A stretch of DNA of 64,000 bases from Dacryopinax spathularia. Its lineage: Eukaryota > Basidiomycota > Dacrymycetes > Dacrymycetales > Dacrymycetaceae. A model generated the notes under the pieces. It was not told the DNA's origin. It saw only the letters and a program-made list of their open reading frames with translations, and did no database searches. A program made the translations under genes and the position numbers. Below are positions 41,501 through 52,261 of the stretch, piece after piece. Location of the stretch: assembly GCA_037974965.1 (NCBI GenBank), contig JBBPFI010000018.1, positions 124,001 to 188,000 on the forward strand, in the 5' to 3' direction. How positions within the stretch are numbered: position 1 is the stretch's first letter; the number at the start of each line of letters is the position of its first letter.

Positions 41501-41865
41501 TGTCCCAGCACATACTCTCTCCTAAAGTTCAAATACGACTTCCATAGCTTAAAGCTCGTCGGGAAATTCTTCAGCGCGCCTTCGTAGAGATATACCAGTC
41601 GCTGGAACTGCAGTCTGACTTCGGGGCTCTCAAACACTCCAAGAGGGCTATAAGTCTGTTTTTCCGGTGGAGGCCGGTTCGCGCGCTGTTGAGCCGAGTA
41701 GCTCGCTGAGAGGGATGTGATGACTGTCCACCAATGTCGGAATGAATGTGGGTTTCTGAGGAGGTCTTCTTCCCGGGAGACATCTGCTGGTTCGAGTAAG
41801 TCCGGGTGAGTGAGAGGGGTTGGGATGGGGAATGCGAGCGGGAACGGTGTTGAGGGCAGCGACAT
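38537..41865 (-). CDS. SYF1: pre-mRNA-splicing factor SYF1 (XAB2)
   Basis: HAT-repeat scaffold of the NineTeen (Prp19) complex in the spliceosome, also tied to transcription-coupled repair. Start ATG at 41863-41865. Motifs in order: REEDLLRNPHSFRHWWTVI, YEGALKNFPTSFKLWKSYL, RTFDRALRTLPPSLHPRIWP, IYRRYLSVDTSLSERF, RRPFLVNEVMLRRNPNDVQE, WEKRVALHG, HQLYIHFARFYEEGG, VDDLAEVWCEWAELELRAG, SLKLWSFYVDLEESIGTVES, AFEIWNIYLSKFVKRYGG, RPIYERAIEVLPDAQTAQMC and EMLRIKRSVQAQYN. The acidic C-terminus ends MEMDEEED. About eight introns. The acidic insert DLDEEDDEEEGR lies in the first third. Confidence 0.96.
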
Positions 41866-42168
41866 CCTCGAAGCCGGGCGGGCTGAGCCGCACTTTTGTT
41901 TTTGGAGGGACAGTTGGCGTGGACGAGCGTCGACACTCGAACAACGAACAACGAAGGGAGAGAGGGTGGCGAAGTCACTCGGAGTCGCGTTGATTACCTA
42001 ATTAACACAGCCACTACTAATTGGGCCGCGATCCCTTGGCGCTCTGCCGGCTGGGCGTCATCCACCACGCTACCAACGGGGTTTGCTGCTCGGCACACGC
42101 CCCTGCACATCCTCCACACACTTCAACAGCAACCGCCATCCTCGGTGCACACAGCAGTCAGGACCAGG
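41866..42168. promoter_or_regulatory. divergent promoter of SYF1 and CAB5
   Basis: About 300 bases separate the two divergent start codons. No TATA box or obvious element was recognised. An open frame runs from 41896 into CAB5, but the kinase itself begins at 42169. Confidence 0.5.
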
Positions 42169-43044
42169 ATGCTCGTCGTCGGTCTAACAGGAGGGATCGC
42201 AACGGGCAAATCGACCGTCTCGTCCCTCCTCTCAGCCCACCAAATTCCAATAATCGACGCCGACCTTCTCTCCCGGCGCGTCGTCTCCCGGGGAACACCA
42301 GGCCTGCGATCAATAGTCAAGCTCTTCGGCCCTGAGATCCTACAACCAGATGGGGAACTAGATCGGAAGAAGCTGGGGGAGATCGTTTTTGGTGATGCGG
42401 GGAAGAGAAGGGCGCTGGAGAAGATCATTCATCCGGCGGTGAGGAAGGCGATGCTTTGGGAGGTGGTGAGGTGCTGGATGAGGGGGGAGAGGGTCGTCGT
42501 GCTGGATGTGCCATTATTGATCGAGGCGGGGCTGTATGCCTGGGTAGGGCGGGTGATTGTCGTCTACACGTACGTCTTGCCACTTGATCCGCTCCTGCGC
42601 TCTCCTCCCAAAACTCCTTGGTCAAATGCTGACGGCCCTCGCAGATCAAAAGACATCCAACAGCGCCGACTCATCTCCCGGGATGGCCTTACGCCTGCCC
42701 AAGCGCGGCAACGCATCGCCGCCCAGAAGCCCCTGAGCGAGAAACTACAATACGCCGACTACGTGATCGACAACTCTGGCGACCTAGCGGAGCTACAACG
42801 ACAAGTCACGCACCTCGTTAGACAGCTGGACGATCTAGCGAGTCCGATGCATAAGCTTTGCTGGTTCTGCCCGCCGGTGGGGCTGCTCGCCGCCGGGTGG
42901 TGTTTGTTCTGGCGGTGGGTGAAGCGGACGCGGGCGAAGGGGAAGCGGCGACGCTGGAGGGGGAGTCCTGCGGGTACGGAGGGGGATGAGGTGGAGATGG
43001 AGATGGATGAGAGGCTGCAGGAGGTGATGGTGGATGAGGATTGA
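42169..43044 (+). CDS. CAB5: dephospho-CoA kinase with C-terminal membrane segment
   Basis: Last step of coenzyme A synthesis. Starts MLVVGLTGGIATGKSTVSSL, a P-loop at the very N-terminus as in CoaE. It continues IPIIDADLLSRRVV (CoA-site acid), LKIIHPAVRK-type block (EKIIHPAVRKAM), VVLDVPLLIEAGLYAWV and, after one intron of about 75 bases, SKDIQQRRLISRDGLTPAQA, RQRIAAQKPLSEKLQYADYV and IDNSG. After the kinase comes a hydrophobic segment (LCWFCPPVGLLAAGWCLFW) and a basic then acidic tail. Fungal CAB5 proteins often have such a tail anchor to mitochondria or lipid droplets; location here is inferred. The start could lie upstream in frame, but the P-loop position favours 42169. Confidence 0.94.
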   Translation: MLVVGLTGGIATGKSTVSSLLSAHQIPIIDADLLSRRVVSRGTPGLRSIVKLFGPEILQPDGELDRKKLGEIVFGDAGKRRALEKIIHPAVRKAMLWEVVRCWMRGERVVVLDVPLLIEAGLYAWVGRVIVVYTYVLPLDPLLRSPPKTPWSNADGPRRSKDIQQRRLISRDGLTPAQARQRIAAQKPLSEKLQYADYVIDNSGDLAELQRQVTHLVRQLDDLASPMHKLCWFCPPVGLLAAGWCLFWRWVKRTRAKGKRRRWRGSPAGTEGDEVEMEMDERLQEVMVDED

Positions 43045-43184
43045 TCTTACGATGAAGGGATGGGAGCGGTAGTATGTAACTGTAATTAATGGACCTTATA
43101 CCCATCGTTGGATAGCTCCTTTCAGCTGAGCTGGTATGTGTGGAAAGCGAGGATGTGCATTATCTGTACAGGGAGAAAGTACAG

Positions 43185-44356
43185 CTATAGCCCCTTGTCC
43201 GCGTCCTTCTTCTCCTTATCCTCCTTGGTGTCCCCATTAGCCACTGGCGCCCCGTTCGGTTTCTTCTCCTCCCCCTTCGGCTCTGCCTCACCCGCCTCCT
43301 CCCTCTCCCAGCCAGCGTTGCTCCCCTTATTATCGACTAAATTATGCAAGGCGACGACAGACCGGACGAGCGAGGACAAGTACACAACAAGCAGCTCGTC
43401 GTTCGTCGTCGTCCGGAAGCTTCGTGTCGTCGTCGGCTCCTCGAGGTCGGGTAGGAGGTTCAGCGCATCCTGCAAAGAGTACAAAAGCGCATGGTTGATC
43501 GGCTGTTGGCCCTTCGCAACCTGCTGCAAGTACTCCTGGATCTCCTCCAGCCTGCTCCGAAGCCCGCGGAGGGACGCGAGCTGTTGCGTCAGCCGCGTAG
43601 TCAGCGTCGTCGTCGTGCTGTCCTTGATATCCCTCAACAAATGCTCGACGCCAATCTCCTCCGCTTCCTCCGCCTCGATCGCAGACGGGACGTGCAGGAA
43701 CGTCTTCACTGTCGCTGTCCCGTCGTCCTTGATCTCCTCGACGGCGAAATAGCAGTCTGTGGGAATGCCGACCGTCTCTTGCCGCACATCGACGATGACC
43801 ATCACCGGGCGAGCGATGTACTTCTTGAACAGGTCGTTGATCTCCTGGTCTGAGGATCGCAATTTCGGCCCAGTATGATACCACCCTATCATCCTTTCCT
43901 TCGCTGTCATCCCAGGCTCGTATCAGCTACACAGCTCTTACCCAGCGGCTGGGGATGGAAGGCGACGCACCATTAACCTTCTTGAACATGCTGAACATCC
44001 CCTCAATAAAGTTATGGTCCAAAAACCACGTCTTCGGGTCCTTGTCGTCTTCCTCAAACGGCACAGCAAACGAGTTGGCAACATTGATTGTCTTCCCGTT
44101 GTCCTGCCCGAGCAGGACGCCGACGACGCGCTTCTTCCCTCGGGCGGCAACGCGGCTGTGGTGGTCGGTTACGGAGAGGAGGACAAGGGGATGCACAACT
44201 GCGCATCATTGTTAGCCTGTGCAGAGGGAAGAACCGGATAAATGGAGGACTTACTGACTGTTGTGCCTGCTAAGGCTGTCATCTGCCACAACCGTCAGTA
44301 AGGTGCCCACCGTCACCAAGAGCATTACTCACCTGTTCTGCCGAAGTCGCCGGCAT
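43185..44356 (-). CDS. RPN8: 26S proteasome regulatory subunit RPN8 (PSMD7)
   Basis: MPN-domain partner of the deubiquitinase RPN11 in the proteasome lid. Exons: MPATSAEQ at 44356, MTALAGTTV, then [71 protein letters not shown], and a long last exon [20 protein letters not shown] to [40 protein letters not shown] and [20 protein letters not shown]. The JAMM metal-ligand pattern of RPN11 is absent, as expected for RPN8. The C-terminus is a charged tail ([18 protein letters not shown]). Stop at 43185-43187. Confidence 0.96.
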
Positions 44357-44695
44357 TTTGAGTTTCTAGGAGGGGTATTCACAGCAAGCAGAACCCAACA
44401 AGCACTAAATCAGAGACGTCGAGTACGACCGTATAGGAGGGAAGCGCGTTAGTGAGATGTATGCGGTTCAACGTCGGTGCACACGAAAGGTCAGGGCGCT
44501 CAAAGGCACTTGCGCGTCGCCCTTGCTTACATAATCCCCTGGTTGGCCAGCGCGTTCCATGTGCTCCTCCTCCTCGTCCGCTCCTCCGTCCGAGAGGGCG
44601 GGACCCTACCGGCGCTCATCAACCCTGGTCCACGCCATAGGGAGTCATGATGATGAGCAGTGCGAGTCGATGATCGCTTCCTGGCTTGTCTATTG
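44357..44695. promoter_or_regulatory. divergent region between RPN8 and the secreted hydrolase gene
   Basis: 339 bases with both promoters. It contains no gene. No PACE-like or TATA element was recognised with confidence. Confidence 0.45.
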
Positions 44696-47603
44696 ATGGT
44701 CCGCGAGATGCGGAGGTTCTGCTTACTTATAACTGTTCTCCTGGCTGCGTTGGTGGGCACCACACCAGCCGTTGAAGGTTCACTGCAGACGGTCATGGTC
44801 TCCTCCTCGTCGGACATAGAAGCGTCCACCTCCAACTTGCTAGAGGGTGCAACATGGGACGTCCTGGGCTCCTTCCCCCAGCAGGCGAGGGAACAACATT
44901 TCCTCTCCCCCGGCTTTCCTTTCCCTGCGTCATCCTTACCGTCCTATGAGGAAATAGGCGGGAATCAGACTTGGCCTTCTGCGCTGGCTGATGGTGGGGA
45001 GGTTGGGTGGGGGAAGGTGCAGACGCAGGATGGGGAAGTGAGGGTCAGTTACCCCGACGTCAGGTGCGCCCACACCTCCATCCCTTCCTATGTCACCGTC
45101 TGAGCAGCATATATGCAGGTGGCAGGAACTCCGCGCGACGGCAGGTTGGGCAGCACTGCAACATCATTCGCTCCTCCACACTACCCTCACTCTCCCCCGG
45201 CTCCCAACCCCCCACGCCTTCGAGCTCCGCATAACCCAAGGCTCATTCTTTTGTCTCATTCCCCGGTCTCCCACTCCGACACAGCCGCAAGTACCAGAAT
45301 GGAACCATGCAAATATCTACGCCTTGACGCACTATCAGCCGCATATCTTACCTCTCCCTTCGCTTGCCTCCGCAGGAGAGAACGCGGACCCGGTGGTGTA
45401 CGACCTCTTCATCTCAGCAGACTATGAGATCCGCCTGTTTGGCGATCCGCTCTTCACGGCTGGCGGAGAAACACCAGTTACGCGCATAGGAGTCTCCGCC
45501 TTCCTGCGTCCCGTAAAGGAAGCGCCAGAATGGGTGAAGGAGGAGGATGTTGTACCCGATTTTGTAGATGGTTGGGCGTTTGGCGAGGTCGTGGGTGTTG
45601 GGCTGAGGGCTGGGCCGGAGGGAGTGAGGTTCACGGGTGCGGTGTATGAGCTTGTTGGCCAGGACGGAACCCCCAGCACGAGGACAAGCATGGAAGCGTC
45701 TCCAGGACTGAGAGTTATGCATGCCCATGACGGGGGAAAGGAGTGGACACTCGCCCCTCTCCAGACTCGGGTCTTGCCCCTCTTGCTCCAGCAGACAGGC
45801 GCTTACACCCTCAACTCTCTGAACTTGAAGATCACCTTCTCCTCTCTCGAGGGCGCAAAGGAGTACACGATCCGCGTCTCCCTGCCCATACGCCAGCTCA
45901 AACCCTGGTGGAAGACCACGGTTCACCAAACGATCCGAGGAACGTATCTCCTCTCCGGCCTCCCACAAGCATATATCGCTCTTCCCCCTCTTTCGCCGCA
46001 CGACCAACCAGAGAGCTCAGGCCCGCCCGTCATTCTGGGCTTGCACGGCGCGGGAGTCCCTATAGAGGCACCTTTCTGGCCTGCTTCAGTCGACCGGACG
46101 AACCATAGCTGGGCGGTCTTCGCTACCGGAGGAACGGAATGGGGATCAGACTGGCACGGCGTGAGCGCGCGCGATGCCTGGGGTAGCGCGGGCGCTCTCC
46201 GCTCCCTCCTTCGGTCCCCGGTCGCTGAAAAAGCCGGCTGGGAAGCGTATGGCCCCGGTGAGAGAACAGTTGCGATCGGTCACTCCAACGGCGGGCAAGG
46301 CGTGTGGTTCCTAACCTCTCGCTATCCGGACCTCGTCACAGCTTCGATCCCGACATCAGCATGGCTTACCCCGCCTCATTACGTCCCGCTCACCTTCTCG
46401 CGTTCCACGCACTTTGTCGACGCAAAGCTGCGCGGGATCCTAGACGCAGCACTAATGAGCGATGGGAACGATCTCTTCCTCTCCAACGTGCGTGCCGTCC
46501 CTGGTGGCGTACTGGCGGTACATGGCGGAGCAGACGAGAACGTCCCCGTATGGATGACGCGGGAAGCCGTTGGACTCGCCAAAGCCTGGGGCGCGACAAA
46601 CGTCGCATACCACGAAGAGCCCGGCAAGCCGCACTGGTGGGACGACACATTCCGTACCGAGCCAGCGCGGAGTTTCCTCAGTCGGGCTATCACGCTACCT
46701 GCGAATTTGGAACGCGAGCTACCACGGCAGTGGGTGATGACGGTCGCCAATCCCAAGGAGGCGGGGAGCATGTATGGCTGGACGGTGAATGAGCTTGAGC
46801 AGGCGGGCAAGCTTGCGAGGCTTGAGGTGAGCAGGTCGTGGAGGGATGAGGATACGGTTGTTTTGGATGTGAGGACGACGAATGTGGAGGCGTTCACGGT
46901 GGGTGAGGTGGGGCATGCGACGGGTCTGAGGGTTAATGGCGAGGCTGTTGGCAGCGTGCAAGAGGGGGGAACATACCATCTTGCTGCTAGCGCTTGGCGG
47001 CAGGGAAGCAGACTGGAGGGCGAGGGTCGTGCGCCCGAAGGCCCCTTCTCGACCATCTTCGTCTCGAATGGACCGGTCACCATCATCGTCCCCAGAAAGT
47101 CTGAACACGGACAGTCGGTGGGATCACGACTCGCTCATGCGCTCTTCCTCTACCTACGGGTTGATTCTGTGCTGTTGTTCGACGACCAAGCCTTATCTCG
47201 ACTGGAGTCTGGATCGCTCGGTGCGGGAAACCTCGTCGTTATTGATGGGCACGAGAACGCCTTCGCCCGACATCTTCTCGCCCAGAAGCGATCGGCCTTC
47301 AGTTTGGCCTCCGACGGCCACCTCCAACTCGCGAACCGCACATTCTCCTCACCTGGTGATGCCATCCTCTTCCTACACCCTCACCCTGTCTCCTCGAGCG
47401 CTCTGGCTCTGGTCATTGCAGGCGCCGATGAAGCCGGTCTGGAGCGCGCTTTGAGGGCGCTTCCGCTGCGTACGGGTGTGGCCGTGCCTCAGTGGCTCGT
47501 GCTGGGCGAGAGAGCGGACTGGATGGGGATGGGAGGTGTCGTCGCAGCCGGCTGGTGGACGCCGACCTGGGGCGTCAGCAAGGAAATGAGCTGGGTTTTG
47601 TAA
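44696..47603 (+). CDS. large secreted alpha/beta hydrolase, prolyl-oligopeptidase-like
   Basis: Starts with a signal peptide (MRRFCLLITVLLAALVGTTP at the second ATG; the first ATG is 44696). One intron at about 45064-45118 joins VSYPDVR to WQELRATAGWAALQHHSLLH. The catalytic domain follows an N-terminal beta-rich region: oxyanion loop PPVILGLHGAGVPIEAPFW, nucleophile elbow GHSNGGQG, acid in VHGGADENVPV and histidine in GKPHWWDD. Roughly 310 residues follow the triad and contain no motif I know. Length is about 930 residues. Ser-Asp-His order and spacing fit the S9/esterase superfamily; the substrate is unknown. Secretion or vacuolar location is inferred. Confidence 0.87.
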
Positions 47604-47874
47604 CCACGGATAGACCTCCTTCTCTTAAAACTATCGATCATGTAGACTTGTAGACATCTGTTTAGACCATAGGTTAAGTAGAAGGCAACGATTGAAGTCA
47701 GTCCAAGGGGAGTCACGTGCACAAGCGGTCAAGTTTGGTGGCGATGCAGAAGTCCCAGAAATTATTAGCCTCCGTTCAATAATCCAAAAATCGGAGTGTC
47801 GTCTTTTTCAGCGCTCACTACTCGCAAAAAGCCGGTAATTGTCGTCCACTTATCAACCAAAATCACGACAATAA

Positions 47875-49021
47875 ATGGCATTTGGTTAGCAAATGAATTC
47901 TGCGATTGTTGCCTATGATTCTGACCAGATGCGTGCAGGTGCACCAGGCGGTAGGGGCGGATTTGGCGGCCGGGGTGGTCGAGGAGGTGGAGATCGCGGA
48001 GGTCGGGGTGGTGGGCGCGGTGGTGCTCGTGGTGGCATGAGGGGCGGTCGGGGTGGTGGTCAGTCTGGGTAGCAATAACTGGGGAATCAGCTCTGATAAG
48101 ATTGACAGGAGCCGGACGTGGTGCTTCTCGTGGTGCCCCTCGCGGCCGAGGTGGTCGGGGTGGTGGAAGGGGAGGAGCTCGGGGCGGCAAGGGTGGCTCG
48201 AACGTTATCGTTGAACCTCACCGCCACCCTGGTATCTTCATCGCCAAGTCGTCGAAGGAGCAGATGCTGGTCACCAAGAATCTCACACCTGGCGAGGCCG
48301 TCTACGGCGAGAAGCGGATTTCGGTCGAGACCAAGAATGGGGAAGGCGAGCCGCAGAAGGTTGAGTACCGGGTGTGGAACCCTTTCCGATCCAAGTTGGC
48401 TGCTGGTGTGCTTGGTGGCTTGGACAATATCTGGGTCAAGCCAGGTGCGAAGGTGCTGTACCTTGGTGCCGCGAGCGGTACCAGTGTCAGCCATGTCGCT
48501 GATATTGTTGGACCGGTACGTGTTATTATTATCAAGCGTTGTGAAATTATTCCTGACGTGCCTTCCAGACTGGTGTGGTCTACGCAGTCGAGTTCTCTCC
48601 TCGATCAGGTCGTGATCTGATCACTATGGCAAAGAAGCGGACGAATGTTATTCGTATGTTTTCCACATCACCGCTCAGTCCTTTTGCTGAATTATCCCCA
48701 GCTATCATCGAAGATGCACGGCAACCGCAGCGTTACCGCCTCCTCCTGTCAATGGTCGACGTCATCTTCGCCGATGTTGCCCAGCCCGATCAGGCCCGTA
48801 TTGTCGCTCTCAATGCTCATTCCTTCCTCAAAAACCACGGCCACGCCGTCATCTCCATCAAAGCCAACTGTATCGACTCCACCCAACCCGCTGAAGTTGT
48901 CTTCGCCAGTGAAGTCAAGAAGCTACAAAAGGAGAAGTTCAGGCCCAGGGAACAGCTCACGCTGGAGCCATACGAGCGCGATCATGCGATCGTCGTTGCG
49001 GAGTACCAGCGCCATCAATAG
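47875..49021 (+). CDS. NOP1: fibrillarin, rRNA 2'-O-methyltransferase
   Basis: Catalytic subunit of box C/D snoRNPs in the nucleolus. The best model starts at 47875 with a 10-base coding exon (ATGGCATTTG) spliced to [17 protein letters not shown], giving the usual fibrillarin start. The GAR domain continues over a second intron ([20 protein letters not shown]). The methyltransferase domain has [40 protein letters not shown], the SAM loop [75 protein letters not shown] and [20 protein letters not shown]. Five exons. Stop at 49019-49021. Confidence 0.96.
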
Positions 49022-49117
49022 GCAATGTTTTGGGTAGGCTAGGTTCTTGTAATGTTTTACTTGATTTCTGTACTTTCTCTGCGGCCAATCATATATTTCG
49101 CTTGGCATACACGTCAT

Positions 49118-50538
49118 CTATGTGCCTATCTGGCGTGCATGTCGGATAAACGAGATGATCTCTTTTCCCCAACGGACCTTTCTCCAAGCATCCTCGTGCA
49201 GCGCCTTCTCGATAACTACCCTCTCAACCACTTCAAATTTGCCGCTCTTGACGGCCGCCTCATATATATCTTCACCCATCTTGAAAGGTACCAGCTCATC
49301 CATCTCGCTGCTCATCACGCACAGCCGAACCCGACCCAGTGCCGAGTCACCCCGCACATTCCGCATGGCTCCAAGCGCATCCCACTTGTCCCATACCAAC
49401 GGCGCAAGATAGTGATACGGATTCCACTTGGACGAGTACATCGTGCGCACCATGTCTGGAATAGACGAGAATGCATTCTCGATAATCAAGCCTCTAACTT
49501 GCTTCGCCTCTTCTGCCGGTAGATCGGCGAGGAGGCATACGGACACTGACGCGCCAAGCGAATGGCCCAGAAGGACAATAGGCTGATTTGGGTAGATCGT
49601 TTGCGCATATCGGAGGACGGAGAGGTAATCGGCTTTGATGCCGGCTTCGGTTGGCGTCTTGGATGAAGAGAGCCAGTACGAGCGGGGAGCGACAGCGAGG
49701 ATCGCCAGGTCTGTCGAGGCTTCTTGTCCTAGCAAGACTCGGAAGAGGGGCAGCCGTCCGAGCGGATTACCGGCATTACCTACACTGGTCATATTCTGTA
49801 GTTGATCGTAGGGGAAAAGCATACCTTGCAAATATATCACAATTGCGCCTGGTTGTTTCTCGCCCTGCGTGTCCCGCACCCGACGCAAGAGGAGGCCGCG
49901 AAGTTTGACGTTGTTGGTGCTCGTGATCTCAAGCTCCTCACAGTGTAGCCCTTTGAGCGCCGGGTCCTTGCGATCGAGTCTCTCTGTTCGAGCCCCCATT
50001 GGTACGTAACCTAGAGAGTCAGGGCAATTCCGATCAGTTGCCTTCTTTCGCTCCCAGTGTGGCGTACGCACTCATGTAGATGATCTTCCGCTGGAAAACA
50101 ACCATCATGAGGCACTTGCATTCCTGTCAGCCCTGGAACCTCACTGAGCGATGAATAGCTAACCTTGTAGGCCCATAGCGCCAGAGGTAACCCAAACAGA
50201 GCGGACAGAAGCAGAGTAATCGACGGTCCGGTGGAAGATGTCTCTGCCGTAGGAAGCGCGGCTATTGCTGAGAGCAAGCCCGGATTTTTCACCAGGGTAA
50301 ATTTACTGGTAGACCATACATAGCGCCTCAACGTTGGTCTCGTAAGGGTAAGATCGAAAAAGGATGTGGGGCTTCTATATTGTCGTCCTTCGTCCCGCGA
50401 GGTAAGGGTGGAGCCGGTTCTCTGCGTCAAGCTCCGCTGCGGAGCCCAAAGCTGGCCGCTTCCCGAGGGCAATTTGCGTGGGTTTGATCTCATGTTTTGT
50501 ACATGTAGTCGACCACATAGTCGGCTCAAAGAAAGCAT
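49118..50538 (-). CDS. membrane-anchored alpha/beta hydrolase, BEM46/ABHD13 family
   Basis: N-terminal membrane anchor (ITLLLSALFGLPLALWAYK) followed after an intron by MMVVFQRKIIYM and, over another intron, YVPMGARTERLDRKDP, the BEM46 family entry. Hydrolase core: AIVIYLQGM, nucleophile elbow LLGHSLGASVS, EEAKQVRGLIIENAFSSIPD, acid in SSEMDELVPF and histidine in KALHEDAW. The N-terminal about 100 residues before the anchor are Ser/Arg/Thr-rich and could be a mitochondrial signal. Start is the ATG at 50536-50538; an in-frame ATG at 50493 is also possible. BEM46 is associated with polarity and spore germination in fungi; the reaction is unknown. It converges on NOP1. Confidence 0.88.
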
Positions 50539-50571
50539 GATTCCACATGTTGAGATGGTCGTTACTGGTCA

Positions 50572-50981
50572 AAGGACATCGCGATGTAGAGAAGATGTAC
50601 TGTTAGCACAGCCGCTGATGTGCTTCGCGAATGTCGACGCGCGACGCGTCCTTCTTCGAGTTCTCCTTCTTCGCGCTCCTCAAACATCTCCATGGTATCC
50701 TCTGACTTGCTGGTTGCGCTCTCGCTGTCTTTATTGAATACTTGGGAGATGACGACTGCAGCTTTTCCTCGCGTGCCTCTCTTGCGAGTTGCCCTCTCTC
50801 ACTTGGTGGCTGGTCGACTTCGAGCACCCAATCCTCCCGTCTGGCCTTGGTCGAGCCTGTATACCCCTCAAACTGCTCCTTTCCCCACATATATGCGCCT
50901 TTCTCTTGAGAATAACAACAGACATACCTGAAAACGAGCACTGAGTGGCGATGCGCCGATATGCATATTGAGTATTGGCAT
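50572..50981 (-). CDS. possible small unassigned gene
   Basis: An ATG at 50979-50981 opens MPILNMHIGASPLSARFQ, ending at a good donor (CAG|GTATGT). Downstream are an open frame with YTGSTKARREDWVLEVDQPP and, in another frame, a highly acidic stretch (SEDTMEMFEEREEGELEEGR) that runs to a stop at 50572-50574. The pattern suggests two or three short exons, but I could not fix the joins and recognise no family. It may be a small protein or noncoding leader sequence. Confidence 0.25.
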
Positions 50982-51427
50982 CATTGGCAACGCGACGTCA
51001 AGCCACCCTCACCCACTGCGGCTGGCACAAATCTGACACAATCGGCTCCATGGCTTTCATTGCTCTCTTTCCGCGTCTCCGGCTCTGCGTACAAGCCAGA
51101 CTGACTGAGCACCGTGCTGGGTGAATGAGAGGCTTGTATGAGACGCACAATCGAATGGGGAATCGCCTGCCCGGCCACCATGGACGACCGGGTTCCGTCT
51201 GGCAGGAATGGCACTGGCTTGCTATTACCGACTTGCTCTCATGCCGCTGACGATGGGAATTCATGGCTCCACTGCCTGCGTGCCTATGCGAGCAAGCCAT
51301 CAGCAGCCTTCACACGGTCGTATATAGGAGACTTATGGCATACTCGCCCTGTTCACATAGACGACCTTGACGACGCCGGGCGACGCCCTCTTGACATTAC
51401 GGCACCCCAACGTTACGGCACTTGACA

Positions 51428-52261
51428 ATGCTCACCAAAACGCTACTCGTTTCCGCGCTCGCGTTCTCCTCCACCATCAGTGCACTCGACTCCAACCCGC
51501 CGAATTACCTGCCCGAGCTGCGCGAGCTCCCCCCAGGCGCAAGACGACTCGACACCCGCTCCGGCACCATGTTCGGCATGTCCTGCACGGCGGGCGAGTA
51601 CCTCTTCTGGGACATATTCTGCGTCACCTGCCCAGCCGGGTACGCCTGTGACGGGACGAGCATGACGCAGTGCTCTGCAGGCACGTACGCCGCGAGCGGG
51701 TCGAGTAGCTGTACGCAATGCCCAGCGGGCTACTACTGTCCCAGCGCAGGGCTGTCGAGCGCGACCGCCTGCCCCGCGGGGACATACTCGAGTACGGTCG
51801 GAGCGAGCAGCAGTAGCACGTGCAAGACGTGTCCGCATAACTCGTATGCGCTCACAGCGGGGAGTACGAGTTGCGTTTCGCTCAGCTCGCTACACCTCGG
51901 CCGGAGAGGGGAGAGGAAACTGGAGTGTCCAGAAGGACAGAAGAGCTGCCCCGTCCCTGGCTGGCGTGGACAATCCAGTGGGGGAGGAAAGCAAGCCTAC
52001 GAATGTGTAGACGTGGAGAACGACCTGGAGAGCTGCGGAGGGTGTATGGCCGCCGCCGGCTTAGTGGGCGAGGAAGAACAAGGGACGGACTGTACGACCC
52101 TCCGAGGTGTGGATAGCGTTTCCTGCCGCAGGGGGAGGTGTGTGGTCGAGAGCTGCAGACAGGGGTATGTGGTCGCGAAGGATCGGGCGGGGTGCGAGCC
52201 GAGCTTGAAGAGCGTGAGGAGGCATACGGGTAGCTCGAGGGCGCATAGGCATGTCTTTTGA
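51428..52261 (+). CDS. secreted cysteine-rich protein with CPL1-like C-terminal domain
   Basis: Intronless. Signal peptide MLTKTLLVSALAFSSTISAL. The middle holds repeated GCC2/GCC3 (ephrin-receptor-like) motifs: CPAGYACDGTSMTQCSAGTY, CTQCPAGYYCPSAGLSSATA, CPAGTYSSTVGASSSSTCKT. The C-terminal domain has the spacing of Cryptococcus CPL1 and related basidiomycete secreted proteins: CPVPGW, YECVDVENDLESCGGCMA, DCTTLRGVDSVSCRRGRCVV and ESCRQGYVV. CPL1 is known as a capsule and virulence-associated secreted protein; here only the domain likeness is claimed. Length 278 residues. ATG at 51428; TGA at 52259-52261. Confidence 0.87.
   Translation: MLTKTLLVSALAFSSTISALDSNPPNYLPELRELPPGARRLDTRSGTMFGMSCTAGEYLFWDIFCVTCPAGYACDGTSMTQCSAGTYAASGSSSCTQCPAGYYCPSAGLSSATACPAGTYSSTVGASSSSTCKTCPHNSYALTAGSTSCVSLSSLHLGRRGERKLECPEGQKSCPVPGWRGQSSGGGKQAYECVDVENDLESCGGCMAAAGLVGEEEQGTDCTTLRGVDSVSCRRGRCVVESCRQGYVVAKDRAGCEPSLKSVRRHTGSSRAHRHVF

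Noticed and set aside
46379-47108. Minus-strand open frames of over 100 codons opposite the secreted hydrolase
   Set aside because: They mirror the GC-rich codon use of the real plus-strand exon and show no recognisable motif.
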